This document shows, one piece after another, positions 38,453 through 47,597 of a stretch of DNA of 64,000 nt; the stretch's first letter is position 1, and every line of letters starts with the position of its first letter. Origin of the DNA: Noviherbaspirillum saxi. GTDB lineage: Bacteria > Pseudomonadota > Gammaproteobacteria > Burkholderiales > Burkholderiaceae_D. The notes under the pieces are model-generated. The model made no database searches. It was not told where the DNA came from and saw only the letters and a list, made by a program, of their open reading frames with translations. A program made the translations under genes and the position numbers. The DNA is taken from the NCBI RefSeq assembly GCF_003591035.1, contig NZ_QYUO01000001.1, positions 1 to 64,000 of the forward strand, read 5' to 3'.

Positions 38453-39637
38453 TTACACCAACTCAATCGCCATCGCCGTACCTTCACCACCACCGATGCA
38501 CAGCGCCGCCACACCCAGCTTGCCGCCGGTCTTTTGCAGCGCACCGATCAGCGTGATGATGATGCGGGCACCGGAAGCGCCGATCGGATGGCCAAGTGCG
38601 CAGGCGCCGCCATGAATATTGACCTTGCTGTGCGGGATATCGTGTTCCTTCATCGCTGCCATCGGGACGGCGGCGAAGGCTTCGTTGATTTCGAACAGAT
38701 CGACATCCTTGGTGGTCAGGTTCAGCTTCTTGTACAGCTTTTCAATGGCGCCGACCGGTGCGGTGGTGAACCAGTTCGGTTCCTGTGCATGGGTCGAGTG
38801 GCCGAGCACGCGGGCGATCGGCTTGCAGCCCAGCTTCTTCGCGGTCGATTCGCGCATCAGCACCAGCGCGGCAGCGCCGTCGTTGATCGACGACGAGGAA
38901 GCGGCCGTGATCGTGCCGTCTTTCTTGAATGCCGGCTTGAGCGACGGAATCTTGTCGAGCTTGGCCTTGAGCGGGCCTTCATCCTTGTCGATCACGACAT
39001 CGCCGCCCTTGGCTGCGACGGTGACCGGTGCGATTTCCCATTTGAAGGAACCGTCATTGGTCGCGGCTTGCGCGCGCTTGACCGATTCGATCGCGAACGC
39101 ATCCTGCTCTTCGCGGGTGAACTGGTATTTAGCCACGCACTCTTCGGCGAAGGTGCCCATTGCGCGGCCCTTGTCGTAGGCGTCTTCCAGACCGTCGAGC
39201 ATCATGTGGTCGTACATCATGCCGTGGCCGATGCGGTAACCGCCGCGCGCCTTCGGAATCAGGTAAGGCGCATTGGTCATCGATTCCATGCCGCCGGCGA
39301 TGACGACATCGTTGCTGCCTGCCAGCAGCGAGTCATAGCCGATCATTGCGGCTTTCATCGCCGAGCCGCACATCTTCGACAGCGTGACCGCGCCGGCCGA
39401 GGTCGGGATGCCTGCCTTGATCGCCGCCTGGCGTGCCGGAGCCTGACCCTGGCCTGCCATCAGGCAGTTGCCGAACAGGACTTCATTGACATGGCTCGGT
39501 TCGAGGTTGGCGCGCTCGACCGCGGCGCGGATCGCGGCAGCGCCGAGGTCCGAGGCAGACAATGCGGAAAAATCGCCCTGGAATGCACCCATCGGGGTAC
39601 GGGCTGCGCCGACAATAACAATAGGATCGTTGTTCAT
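38453..39637 (-). CDS. Acetyl-CoA C-acetyltransferase (thiolase)
   Basis: 394 residues. Nucleophilic Cys in TLSKMCGSAMKAAMIG, His in NIHGGACALGHPIGASGARI, and second Cys in ALCIGGGEGTAMAIEL. Biosynthetic-type thiolase size. In the leucine cluster it can cleave acetoacetyl-CoA formed from the acetoacetate released by HMG-CoA lyase. The catalytic first Cys is followed by Gly-Ser-Gly-like sequence GSAMKA, as in AtoB/PhaA. Starts ATG 39637 with GGAGAC upstream. Confidence 0.95.
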   Translation of the reverse strand: MNNDPIVIVGAARTPMGAFQGDFSALSASDLGAAAIRAAVERANLEPSHVNEVLFGNCLMAGQGQAPARQAAIKAGIPTSAGAVTLSKMCGSAMKAAMIGYDSLLAGSNDVVIAGGMESMTNAPYLIPKARGGYRIGHGMMYDHMMLDGLEDAYDKGRAMGTFAEECVAKYQFTREEQDAFAIESVKRAQAATNDGSFKWEIAPVTVAAKGGDVVIDKDEGPLKAKLDKIPSLKPAFKKDGTITAASSSSINDGAAALVLMRESTAKKLGCKPIARVLGHSTHAQEPNWFTTAPVGAIEKLYKKLNLTTKDVDLFEINEAFAAVPMAAMKEHDIPHSKVNIHGGACALGHPIGASGARIIITLIGALQKTGGKLGVAALCIGGGEGTAMAIELV

Positions 39638-39652
39638 CTTTAGTCTCCGAGA

Positions 39653-41446
39653 TCAAGCGGCTTGCGCCGCGGGGGTAAGGGGTTTGTAACTGAATCGCAA
39701 TTCCTGTGGATAAGGGAATACGTCTTCAACATGGCCATCCAGGATTCGCTGTTTGGCATTTTGCCAATATTGCGGGGTGAGCAGATCGGCATGGTGTTTC
39801 AAAAAGTATTTGCGCACTTCCAGATTGCCGAGCAGGAAGGTGCCGAATTGCTCGGGAAAAACATCGTTCCTTGCGACCGGATACCACGGTTCGCTGGACA
39901 TTTCGTCTTCTTCATTGCGCGGCGTGGGTATGCGGCGGAAATTGCAGTCGGTGATGTACTCGATTTCATCGTAGTCGTAAAACACCACTCGGCCATGCTT
40001 GGTGACGCCGAAATTCTTGTACAGCATGTCACCGGGAAAAATGTTGACGCCGACCAGATCCTTGATCGCATTGCCGTATTCGACGATGCCATGTTCGATC
40101 GCTGCATGGTCGCCGCGCCTTTCCGCATCGTACAGCCAGATGTTCAAGGGGATCATCCGGCGCTCGATATACAGATGCTTGATGATGATTTCATCGCCTT
40201 CTTCTTCGACGATGGACGGCGCAACCTGTTTCAGGTCGGCCAGCAGTTCATTGGAAAAACGCGCGCGCGGAAACGCGACCATCGAATACTCGAGGGTGTC
40301 GGCCATGCGGCCGACGCGATCATGGTTCTTCACCAGGAGGTATTTTTCTTTCACCAGTTCGCGCGTGGTTTCCTTGGGTGGCGGGAAATAATCCTTGATC
40401 ACCTTGAATACATACGGAAACGAGGGCAGCGCAAACACCACCATCACCAGCCCGCGAATGCCGGGTGCCGACTCAAAGCAGTCGGACGAGTGCTTCAGGT
40501 GATGCAGGAAGTCGCGGTAGAACGCCGCCTTGCCCAGCTTTTGCAGGCCGAGAATCGTATAGATCTCGCTGCGCGGCTTGTACGGCATCAGCGTGCGCAG
40601 GAATTGCACATACGCCGACGGCACTTCCATGTCGACCATGAAATAGGCACGCGTGAATGAAAACAGCACCGTGATCAGGGTCGGATCGAACAGCACGGTA
40701 TCGAGCACCAGTTCGCGCTTGCGGTTGTACAGGATGGGCACGACGAACGGATAGATGCGGTTGCCGTTGATACCCTTGCCGATGATGTACGCGCCCTTGT
40801 TGCGGTAGAACAGCGTGGCCAATACCTGGAGCTGATGGTTGGGCTCCAGCAAGTCGGAACCAAACATCGCGCGCATGCGCGCTTCGACAAAGCCGACGTC
40901 GCGGTCGAGGTCGGCGAACGGTGCGGCCAGCTGGAAATTGGTGACTATGCGCTTGAGCGTGTAGTGCAAGCCGTCGGTGCCCGGATAATAGACCCGGTAG
41001 GTCGGGTGCATGCCTTCCGGTTCCAGGTATTCGGTCGAGACCACGGGCCGCACGAAAATGAAATCGTTGTGGAAGTAGGTGCGGTGCAGGATGTTGCAAC
41101 AGACCGAATTAAAAAAGGTTTCCGCCAGTTCCGGCTGCTTGTGATTGATCAGCAGCCCGATATAGTGCAGCTTGACCTCGCGCCAGACTTCATCGCCGAT
41201 TTCTTCGCGGTCGTATTCGTCTTCCAGCGCCTGTACGCATTCCTGCACGCGCGCATCGTAGAACGCGATCCGCTCGCGCGCCTTGACTTGCGCGGTTTTC
41301 CAGTCGCCGGTTTCGAAATACCGCTTGGCATCCTGGCTGGCGGCGCGAAACAGGCGATAGTGCTTGTCAAAGCCGTCCAGCATGGTGCGCGCGATATCGA
41401 ACGCGATCTGGGAACTGAGGAGCTTGGGGAAGGCGGTCTGGGGCAT
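39653..41446 (-). CDS. aceK: Isocitrate dehydrogenase kinase/phosphatase
   Basis: 597 residues. AceK phosphorylates and dephosphorylates isocitrate dehydrogenase, sending carbon into the glyoxylate bypass. Marks: [36 protein letters not shown] (ATP site Lys), [17 protein letters not shown], and [22 protein letters not shown] with the catalytic Asp. Start ATG 41446 lies 2 nt after the stop of the dehydratase gene, so the two are coupled. The bypass fits a cell growing on acetyl-CoA from leucine or fatty acids. Confidence 0.96.
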   Translation of the reverse strand: MPQTAFPKLLSSQIAFDIARTMLDGFDKHYRLFRAASQDAKRYFETGDWKTAQVKARERIAFYDARVQECVQALEDEYDREEIGDEVWREVKLHYIGLLINHKQPELAETFFNSVCCNILHRTYFHNDFIFVRPVVSTEYLEPEGMHPTYRVYYPGTDGLHYTLKRIVTNFQLAAPFADLDRDVGFVEARMRAMFGSDLLEPNHQLQVLATLFYRNKGAYIIGKGINGNRIYPFVVPILYNRKRELVLDTVLFDPTLITVLFSFTRAYFMVDMEVPSAYVQFLRTLMPYKPRSEIYTILGLQKLGKAAFYRDFLHHLKHSSDCFESAPGIRGLVMVVFALPSFPYVFKVIKDYFPPPKETTRELVKEKYLLVKNHDRVGRMADTLEYSMVAFPRARFSNELLADLKQVAPSIVEEEGDEIIIKHLYIERRMIPLNIWLYDAERRGDHAAIEHGIVEYGNAIKDLVGVNIFPGDMLYKNFGVTKHGRVVFYDYDEIEYITDCNFRRIPTPRNEEDEMSSEPWYPVARNDVFPEQFGTFLLGNLEVRKYFLKHHADLLTPQYWQNAKQRILDGHVEDVFPYPQELRFSYKPLTPAAQAA

Positions 41447-41448
41447 GT

Positions 41449-42378
41449 CTAGCGCTCGAATTGAATTTTCCAAGCCTCCAGTTTAGCCAAATCCACGCCT
41501 ATCCCGCCGCAAACGACGACCAGCGGCTTCTCGAACGGTGCCAGCGCGGGCGCACAGTGGTAGACAACCGACAACGCCGCGCCGCAGGCCGGTTCGACCA
41601 GCATGCGCATATCGTCGGCGAAACGGCGGCAGGCGCTGACCGCCTGCGCATCGCTGACGACGATGCTGCGTACGTCATGCCGGCGCGTCCATTCGAACGC
41701 CTGGCGCGCGACGCACTTGGCGCCAAGCGTGGTCGCGATGGATTTGATGTCCGGCAAGCTCACGAGATCACCGGCTTGCATCGCCGCATGCAGCGAGTCC
41801 GCGCCTTCGGTTTCGACTGCCAGCACCGGGACATGACCCAAGCCATTGCGGTGCAAGCCTTCGAGCACGCCGCACAGCAGGCCGCCACCGCCGACCGAAC
41901 AGATCACCGCATCGAAATCGGCGTCGGCGGCGACCACTTCATCGATCAGGGTCGCATTGCCATCCCAGATATCGCGATGGTCGAATGGCGGTACGTAGAC
42001 CGCGCCTTCTTGTTCGCACAATTGCAATGCGCGCTGGTTGCTTTCATCCCAGACATCGCCATGCACCAGCACATCGGCGCCGATCGCGCGGATCTTCAGG
42101 CGCACCGATTCATGCGTGGTGCCGGGCACGATGATGGTGGTGCGCACGCCCAGTTCGACACCGGCTACTGCTGCGGCGAAACCGGCATTGCCGCCAGACG
42201 GGCAAACGAAATGGCGGGCGCCGCGTTCGGCCGCGCGCTGGCAGAACAGCCCGATGCCGCGCATCTTGAACGAGCCGGACGGCTGCAGATTTTCCATCTT
42301 CAGCAGCACGCGTTTGCCGATGGCGGCCGACAGGCTGCGGTGAGTCAGCAAGGGTGTGGTGAGATGCAGTGAAGTCAT
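41449..42378 (-). CDS. PLP-dependent threonine/serine dehydratase-like enzyme
   Basis: 309 residues of the fold-type II PLP family. The Schiff-base Lys is in [19 protein letters not shown], the phosphate-binding glycine loop is [15 protein letters not shown], and [13 protein letters not shown] is the substrate loop. It resembles serine/threonine ammonia-lyases without the ACT regulatory domain. It might form 2-oxobutyrate or pyruvate. It ends 2 nt before aceK. Confidence 0.9.
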   Translation of the reverse strand: MTSLHLTTPLLTHRSLSAAIGKRVLLKMENLQPSGSFKMRGIGLFCQRAAERGARHFVCPSGGNAGFAAAVAGVELGVRTTIIVPGTTHESVRLKIRAIGADVLVHGDVWDESNQRALQLCEQEGAVYVPPFDHRDIWDGNATLIDEVVAADADFDAVICSVGGGGLLCGVLEGLHRNGLGHVPVLAVETEGADSLHAAMQAGDLVSLPDIKSIATTLGAKCVARQAFEWTRRHDVRSIVVSDAQAVSACRRFADDMRMLVEPACGAALSVVYHCAPALAPFEKPLVVVCGGIGVDLAKLEAWKIQFER

Positions 42379-42460
42379 GGCCGGGATAATAATCGCTTAT
42401 GTTGGAAATTCAGTACCGTAAGAATACGAGTTTCAAGAGTGGCAATAGCCATGCAGTTTT

Positions 42461-42898
42461 TCATGCCCCGTTGCGCGCGACGACGGCCATGGTACCGCTC
42501 AACTTGCTGACCAGCGTCTTTTTGTCGTCCTTCATCGCATACACCTCGGATTCGACCACATGGAAAGCTTTTCCCGGCTTGAGTATCTGGGCCCGGCACC
42601 ATAGCGCATCGCCTATGCCGGCGCGCAGCAATTGCATTTTAAATTCCACCGTCAGGATATAGCCATCGGCCGGCGTTACCGTCATTGCCGCGCCGCCTGC
42701 GGTATGGTCGGCAATCGTCGTCTGCACACCGGCGTGGATGACGCCGGTGTGCTGCAGATGACGCGGCAGGATGCGAAGGATGGATTCGCACCAGCCGGGG
42801 CCGCAATCGACAAGGGTGATGCCGATCTCGTTCAAAAAAGCCGCTTCGCGGAAACCGCGTTCGACGATGTCGCGATAGTGTGGGTCGGGTGCGTGCAT
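42461..42898 (-). CDS. PaaI-type hotdog-fold thioesterase
   Basis: 145 residues. The hotdog motif is HTGVIHAGVQTTIADHTAGG, with the Asp/His pair of the PaaI family, and YILTVEFKMQLLRAG follows. It hydrolyses acyl-CoAs; substrates are usually phenylacetyl- or short acyl-CoA. ATG 42898 (MHAPDPHY) is the true start; the longer open frame adds residues such as PNLPPTPGAPRRGKEP that come from the palindromic repeat upstream. 82 bp before the dehydratase gene. Confidence 0.88.
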   Translation of the reverse strand: MHAPDPHYRDIVERGFREAAFLNEIGITLVDCGPGWCESILRILPRHLQHTGVIHAGVQTTIADHTAGGAAMTVTPADGYILTVEFKMQLLRAGIGDALWCRAQILKPGKAFHVVESEVYAMKDDKKTLVSKLSGTMAVVARNGA

Positions 42899-42935
42899 GT
42901 GGTTGGATGCGCTCCGTCGGAATGCGTTGACTACG

Positions 42936-43104
42936 GGCTCCTTCCCCCTTCTAGGGGCGCCCGGCGTAGGGGGAAGGTTGGGATGGGGCGGCCCGCGTAG
43001 GGGTGTGGCGGTTGAGCGCAAGACTGCGATAGCTCGACCTCATCACCCCCACCCTACCCCTGCCCCTACGCCGGGCGCCCCTAGAAGGGGGAGGGAACTA
43101 TACG
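42936..43104. repeat. Compound palindromic repeat, copy 6
   Basis: Begins CTCCTTCCCCCTTCTAGGGG and ends CCCCTAGAAGGGGGAGGGAA, with two copies of the ACGCCGGGCGCCCC/GGGGCGCCCGGCGT block and the core GCAAGACTGCGATAG-x-TCGACC-CATCACCCC. It is the inverted relative of the copy at 38281. It sits between liuA and the thioesterase gene and encodes the false N-terminal extension of the latter. Confidence 0.88.
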
Positions 43105-43136
43105 GAGGTGAAGTTAAAGTAGGTAATTGCCGCCCC

Positions 43137-44321
43137 TTACTTCGTCTCGGCGAACAACTCCCGCCCAATCAGCATCCTGCGGATCTCACTCGTTCCCGCA
43201 CCAATCTCATACAGCTTCGCATCGCGCCACAGGCGGCCAACCGGATATTCATTGATATACCCATTGCCGCCCAGCGTCTGGATCGCCTCGCCCGCCATCC
43301 AGGTCGCCTTTTCCGCCGAATACAAAATCGCGCCGGCCGCATCCTTGCGCAGCGCGCGCACCGCTTCCGGGTTCTTCGCGCGGTCGCAAGCCTGGCCGAC
43401 TGCGTACACATACGCCTTGCACGCCATCATGGTCGAGTACATGTCAGCGATCTTGCCTTGCATCAACTGGAATTCACCAATCGGCTGGCCGAATTGCTTG
43501 CGCTCATGGATATACGGCACCACCGCATCCATGCACGCCTGCATGATCCCCAGCGGTCCGCCGGACAAGACGGTGCGTTCGAAGTCGAGACCGGACATCA
43601 ACACATTGACGCCCTTGCCGAGACCGCCCAACACGTTTTCAGCAGGCACCTCGCAATCCTGGAACACCAGTTCACCGGTGTGCGAACCGCGCATGCCGAG
43701 CTTGTCGAGTTTTTGCGCGACCGAAAAACCCTTGAACCCCTTTTCGATCAGGAAGGCGGTCATGCCGCGCGGGCCGGCTTCGATGTCATTCTTCGCATAG
43801 ACCACCAGCACGTCGGCATCAGGACCATTGGTGATCCACATCTTGGTGCCGTTGAGTACCCAGCGGTCGCCTTTCCAGTCGGCGCGCAGCTTCATGTTGA
43901 CCACGTCGGAGCCGGCATTCGGCTCCGACATCGCCAGTGCGCCGACATGCTCGCCGGAAATCAGCTTGGGCAGGTATTTCTGCTTTTGCTCTTCGGAGCC
44001 GTTGCGCTTGATCTGATTCACACACAGATTGGAATGCGCGCCATAGGACAAGCCGACCGAGGCCGAGGCGCGGGAGATTTCTTCCATCGCGACGATGTGC
44101 GCAAGATAGCCCATGTCGGTGCCGCCGTATTCTTCGCTGACCGTGACGCCGAGCAGACCGAGGTCGCCCATCTTTTTCCAGAGGTCCATCGGGAATTGGT
44201 CGGTGCGGTCGATTTCGGTCGCGCGCGGCGCGATTTCGGCCTGCGCGAACTGCTGCACGGTTTCGCGCAGCGCGGCGATGTCTTCGCCATGGTCAAAGGT
44301 CAAGCCGGGCAAATGAATCAT
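43137..44321 (-). CDS. liuA: Isovaleryl-CoA dehydrogenase
   Basis: 394-residue FAD enzyme for the first acyl-CoA step of leucine breakdown. Marks: [65 protein letters not shown]. The catalytic Glu is in [17 protein letters not shown] and the C-terminal loop reads [12 protein letters not shown] with Gly instead of the usual Glu; this swap is diagnostic of isovaleryl-CoA dehydrogenase. ATG 44321 follows GTGAGGACGAC. A LiuR-type palindrome lies about 90 bp upstream. First gene of the minus-strand leucine cluster. Confidence 0.96.
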   Translation of the reverse strand: MIHLPGLTFDHGEDIAALRETVQQFAQAEIAPRATEIDRTDQFPMDLWKKMGDLGLLGVTVSEEYGGTDMGYLAHIVAMEEISRASASVGLSYGAHSNLCVNQIKRNGSEEQKQKYLPKLISGEHVGALAMSEPNAGSDVVNMKLRADWKGDRWVLNGTKMWITNGPDADVLVVYAKNDIEAGPRGMTAFLIEKGFKGFSVAQKLDKLGMRGSHTGELVFQDCEVPAENVLGGLGKGVNVLMSGLDFERTVLSGGPLGIMQACMDAVVPYIHERKQFGQPIGEFQLMQGKIADMYSTMMACKAYVYAVGQACDRAKNPEAVRALRKDAAGAILYSAEKATWMAGEAIQTLGGNGYINEYPVGRLWRDAKLYEIGAGTSEIRRMLIGRELFAETK

Positions 44322-44409
44322 GTCGTCCTCACATTTTTGAATTATCAAAGCCGCCGGCGAAGCCGGCAGGGAATGGCGCGATGGTGCAAATCATACCGCC
44401 AAACTGACG

Positions 44410-44425
44410 TTTACGTAAACGTAAA
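44410..44425. promoter_or_regulatory. LiuR-type operator upstream of liuA
   Basis: TTTACGTAAACGTAAA differs by one base from the perfect palindrome at 44980. It also lies within a perfect palindrome ACGTTTACGTAAACGT (44407-44422). It is 89 bp before the liuA start and 33 bp beyond the liuR stop. MerR-family LiuR sites in proteobacteria have this general form. Confidence 0.8.
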
Positions 44426-44457
44426 GCAGATACCGTAGAACTACGATTGGGAGCCGC

Positions 44458-44895
44458 CTACGCCAAGTCTTTCACGCGGCGCGCGGAGGATTTCTTTTCG
44501 GCACTCTTCAGAGGTTTTTCACGGTCCAGCAGGCGCCGGCATTCCTCTTCATGCGCGGCGATTTCAGCGAGCGTGACTTCCAGGTCTTCGCGCTGGCGTT
44601 CCAGCGTTTCGCGATGCTGGGCCAGTACCGCGAGAAAACGCTTGAGCTGCGCAGTGCTGTCTTTCGGCGACTCGTACATGTCGACCAGCGCCTTGATTTC
44701 CGAGAGGCTGAGGCCGAGCCGCTTGCCGCGCAAGGTCAGTTTCAGGCGAGTGCGCTCGCTGGCGTTGTACACCCGTGTACGTCCGCCGACGCCTTCGCGC
44801 TTCGGACTCAGCAAGCCTTGGTCTTCGTAGAAGCGGATGGCGCGCGGCGTGATGTCGAATTCACGCGCAAGTTCGGTAATGGTATAGGTCGGCAT
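44458..44895 (-). CDS. liuR: MerR-family regulator of leucine catabolism (LiuR)
   Basis: 145 residues. N-terminal MerR HTH and wing: YTITELAREFDITPRAIRFY then GLLSPKREGVGGRTRVY, followed by the RLGLSLSEIKALVDMYE helix and a long coiled coil (85-125). A Cys in EEECRRLL is the only one, so no metal site. This matches LiuR, which represses isovalerate/leucine genes until a CoA intermediate is present. It is placed between its two palindromic sites, and is divergent from the MBL-fold gene at 45067. Confidence 0.9.
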   Translation of the reverse strand: MPTYTITELAREFDITPRAIRFYEDQGLLSPKREGVGGRTRVYNASERTRLKLTLRGKRLGLSLSEIKALVDMYESPKDSTAQLKRFLAVLAQHRETLERQREDLEVTLAEIAAHEEECRRLLDREKPLKSAEKKSSARRVKDLA

Positions 44896-44979
44896 GGCGC
44901 TTGATGTGCAATTGATACTTTTGGCGCTCGTCAGCAGCGGGAAACGAATGTGTTTAGAATCACTGCACAGGAACTGCAG

Positions 44980-44995
44980 TTTACGTTAACGTAAA
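44980..44995. promoter_or_regulatory. LiuR-type operator, perfect 16-bp palindrome
   Basis: TTTACGTTAACGTAAA is perfectly self-complementary. It lies 85 bp before liuR and 71 bp before the divergent MBL-fold gene, so it can control both and gives autoregulation. Confidence 0.85.
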
Positions 44996-45066
44996 GCGTA
45001 TTGTAGGCGCGACCGCCGCAATTGTGAACCTGCAGTTCCGGAACTCTTGTTTTGGAGCATGTGCCG

Positions 45067-46119
45067 ATGAATCCGCTGGAATCCCAACTCGACTACGCCT
45101 TTGGCGACACCCTTCCTCTGCCCGGCCAACTGCACGAGGTAGCGCCGGATGTGTACTGGCTGCGCATGGGCTTGCCCTTCGCGTTGGACCATATCAATCT
45201 ATGGCTGCTGCGTGACCGGGATGCCAGTGGCGACGGCTGGACCATCATCGATTGCGGCATCAGCAACGATGCCACGCGCGCTTCCTGGGAATCGGTGTTC
45301 GCGACCGGATTGGACGGCGCGCCAGTCAAACGCGTGATCGTCACGCATTGCCATCCCGACCATGTCGGCCTGGCCGACTGGCTGTGCAAACGCTGGCAAG
45401 CGCCGCTGTGGATGACCACCGGCGAATACGGATTTGCGCGCATGATGTCGGCTTCGCTGCCCGGGGTCGATGGAACGGCGATGCTGCCGCATTTCCAGCA
45501 TCACGGCTTGCGCGATCCGGCGATCCTGGAACAGTTGCAGGCGCGCCGCAGTTATTACCCGACGCTGGTGCCGGCGGTGCCGCAGGCGTATCGCCGCATG
45601 CAGGACCGGCAAGTATTCCGGATCGGCGCGCATGAATGGCGGATGATCACCGGTTTCGGCCATTCGCCGGAACATGCGGCGCTCTATTGCGCGGACCTGA
45701 AGCTGCTGATTTCCGGCGACATGGTCTTGCCGCGCATTTCGACCAATGTGTCGGTCTTTGCGGTGGAACCGGAAGCCAATCCAGTCCAGCAATACCTCGA
45801 CTCGCTACAAAAGTTTTCCGACCTGCCGGATGACACGCTGGTATTGCCGGCGCACGGCAAGCCATTTCGCGGAATGCACATACGCATCGGCCAGCTGACC
45901 GACCATCACCGCGACCGCCTGCAGGAGGTGGTTGCCGCCTGCGGCAGCGCACAGTCGGCGGCCGATATCGTGCCGGTGATGTTCCGGCGTCCGCTCGATG
46001 CGCACCAGATGACCTTTGCACTCGGTGAAGCGCTCGCCCACTTGCATAAGCTATGGTTTGACGGAGTACTGATACGCAAGGTCGATGAGAACGGCAACGT
46101 GCGTTTCCAGGCCGCCTGA
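45067..46119 (+). CDS. Metallo-beta-lactamase fold hydrolase under probable LiuR control
   Basis: 350 residues. The zinc motif is VTHCHPDHVGLADWL, with further ligands in TGFGHSPEHAALYC, ISGDMVLPRIS and LPAHGKPFRG. The C-terminal winged-helix-like part (QMTFALGEALAHLHKLWFDG) is the BLACT-type tail seen in MBL proteins found near acyl-CoA genes. ATG 45067 has TTGGAG about 10 nt upstream. It shares an intergenic region and a LiuR-type palindrome with liuR, so it probably acts in branched-chain acyl-CoA metabolism, perhaps as a thioesterase; that is inference. Confidence 0.9.
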   Translation: MNPLESQLDYAFGDTLPLPGQLHEVAPDVYWLRMGLPFALDHINLWLLRDRDASGDGWTIIDCGISNDATRASWESVFATGLDGAPVKRVIVTHCHPDHVGLADWLCKRWQAPLWMTTGEYGFARMMSASLPGVDGTAMLPHFQHHGLRDPAILEQLQARRSYYPTLVPAVPQAYRRMQDRQVFRIGAHEWRMITGFGHSPEHAALYCADLKLLISGDMVLPRISTNVSVFAVEPEANPVQQYLDSLQKFSDLPDDTLVLPAHGKPFRGMHIRIGQLTDHHRDRLQEVVAACGSAQSAADIVPVMFRRPLDAHQMTFALGEALAHLHKLWFDGVLIRKVDENGNVRFQAA

Positions 46120-46391
46120 CGCGCGGTGAACCCCAGCCGGCGCTCGTCACGACGCCGGCCAGCGCGGCATTCGCTCTTGCAAAACCCTATCGAATCCCTC
46201 ATCGAAAGGCTTCTTATTTGCACTTTGTGTACTTAAAAAGCCTTTATCTCCCCATGTCTGTGTAAGTCCATGTAAAAAACTGGAATTGTGCAAGCCGGAA
46301 TGTGTTACCTTTTCTTTACGTATTTGGTCACAAACAGTTCCTGACACTCATTGACTGACTGTCAAGGCTCGGCATGGAATAGTGCGCGGTC
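46120..46391. other. Non-coding gap before the HTH regulator
   Basis: 272 bp, more AT-rich than the flanks. AAAGGCTT (46205-46212) can pair with AAGCCTTT (46238-46245) to give a weak stem. No coding frame recognised; the promoter of the regulator at 46392 should lie in the second half. Confidence 0.4.
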
Positions 46392-46796
46392 ATGAATCCA
46401 TCAATCGAACGAGAAGGTTTTAGCGAACGGCTGCAGCAGGCATTGCGTAATGCCGAGTATTCGCCTGAGAGCCCGACGCAGCTGGCGCGTGAATTCAATA
46501 TCCGCTTTGCGGGTCGCCCCATTACGGTCCATGCGGCACGCAAATGGCTGGTGGGGGAAGCGATCCCGACCCAGGAAAAATTGCGCGCCCTGGCGCAATG
46601 GCTGGGCGTACCGGCTGAATGGCTGCGCTTCGGCGGCAACATGGCGCCGGGCGGCGCGGAAGCGTCCGGTACGCCATCCCGTTTCGAATCGGCCGACGTC
46701 AAACTGATCGGCGATCTGCAACGTCTCGACGAACACCATCAGGCGATAGCGCGCGAATTCATTCGCATGCTGGTCAGGATGAACCGGCAAAAATAG
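46392..46796 (+). CDS. Helix-turn-helix regulator (phage-repressor-like DNA-binding domain)
   Basis: 134 residues. The N-terminal half (SPTQLAREFNIRFAGRPITV, HAARKWLVGEAIPTQEKLRA) is a lambda-repressor-type HTH of the group also found in small Burkholderiales regulators, and LAQWLGVPAEWLRFG closes it. The C-terminal part (SADVKLIGDLQRLDEHHQAI) is a short helical dimer region. No protease domain, so it is not a LexA-type repressor. Targets unknown; it stands alone. Confidence 0.82.
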   Translation: MNPSIEREGFSERLQQALRNAEYSPESPTQLAREFNIRFAGRPITVHAARKWLVGEAIPTQEKLRALAQWLGVPAEWLRFGGNMAPGGAEASGTPSRFESADVKLIGDLQRLDEHHQAIAREFIRMLVRMNRQK

Positions 46797-46802
46797 ACAT
46801 GC

Positions 46803-47597
46803 TTATGCGGCCGCCAGTTGCCGCAGATAACGCAGGCCGGCGATCGCGCGGCTGCCATACCAGGACATCATTTCTCCATCGACCAGCTGGACCGGTTTGC
46901 CGATCTGCCGTTCGAGCGCATCGACGTGCGCTTCGGTAAACCGGTAAGGCTCGCTCGACAGCAAAACGCCATCGATCGCATGCGCCACCGCATCCGACCA
47001 TTCGAAGCGCGGGTAGCGCGCAGGATCGCCGCCCGGCGTCCATGCCTGCCAGCCGATTTCAGCCATCATCCGGGCGATATAGGTATCGCCTGAAATCGTC
47101 ATCCACGGATCTTTCCAGATGCAGTACAGCCAGGTTTGCGGCGGCGACTTGGGTAGTGCCCGCAGCGCGGCATACTCGGTCTCGAATGCGGCGCAGAGCC
47201 GCTCGGCCTGCGCCTGTGCGTTAAAAATCCCGCCCAGCAGCCGATACAGCGCAAGATTGTCGCCTGGCGCCAGCGGATGGGTCACCACCACATGCGGTAT
47301 AAACTGCGCGAGCGTCTCGACGGTCGGCTTTTCATTTTCATCGATGTTGACGATCAGATGCGTCGGCGCCAGCCGGCGGATTTTTTCAATGTTGACATCC
47401 TTGGTGCCGCCAACTTTGGGAATGGCGTTCACGGTTCCGGCCGGATGAATGCAAAAGCCGGTGCGCCCGACCAGGGCCGATGCCAGGCCGAGATCGCATA
47501 CCAGTTCGGTGATCGAGGGAACCAGCGAGACGATGCGCGGCGATGCATCCGCATTTACCGATGCATGTGCCTGCCCAATGGCATCGATGAACCTCAT
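46803..47597 (-). CDS. BtuF-like (cobalamin/iron-type) binding-fold protein without signal peptide
   Basis: 264 residues of the helical-backbone metal-receptor fold: PRIVSLVPSITELVCDLGLA, VGRTGFCIHPAG, KVGGTKDVNIEKIRRLAPTH, and WLYCIWKDPWMTISGDTYIA near the ligand cleft. Periplasmic BtuF proteins have a leader peptide; this one begins MRFIDAIGQAHASVNADASP, which is not one, so it probably stays in the cytoplasm. No btuC/btuD neighbours. Start ATG 47597 overlaps the SDR stop (ATGA), so they are coupled. Confidence 0.82.
   Translation of the reverse strand: MRFIDAIGQAHASVNADASPRIVSLVPSITELVCDLGLASALVGRTGFCIHPAGTVNAIPKVGGTKDVNIEKIRRLAPTHLIVNIDENEKPTVETLAQFIPHVVVTHPLAPGDNLALYRLLGGIFNAQAQAERLCAAFETEYAALRALPKSPPQTWLYCIWKDPWMTISGDTYIARMMAEIGWQAWTPGGDPARYPRFEWSDAVAHAIDGVLLSSEPYRFTEAHVDALERQIGKPVQLVDGEMMSWYGSRAIAGLRYLRQLAAA

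Noticed and set aside
46120..46391. tRNA gene
   Set aside because: A short stem is present but no cloverleaf, no TTC loop and no CCA-end pattern.
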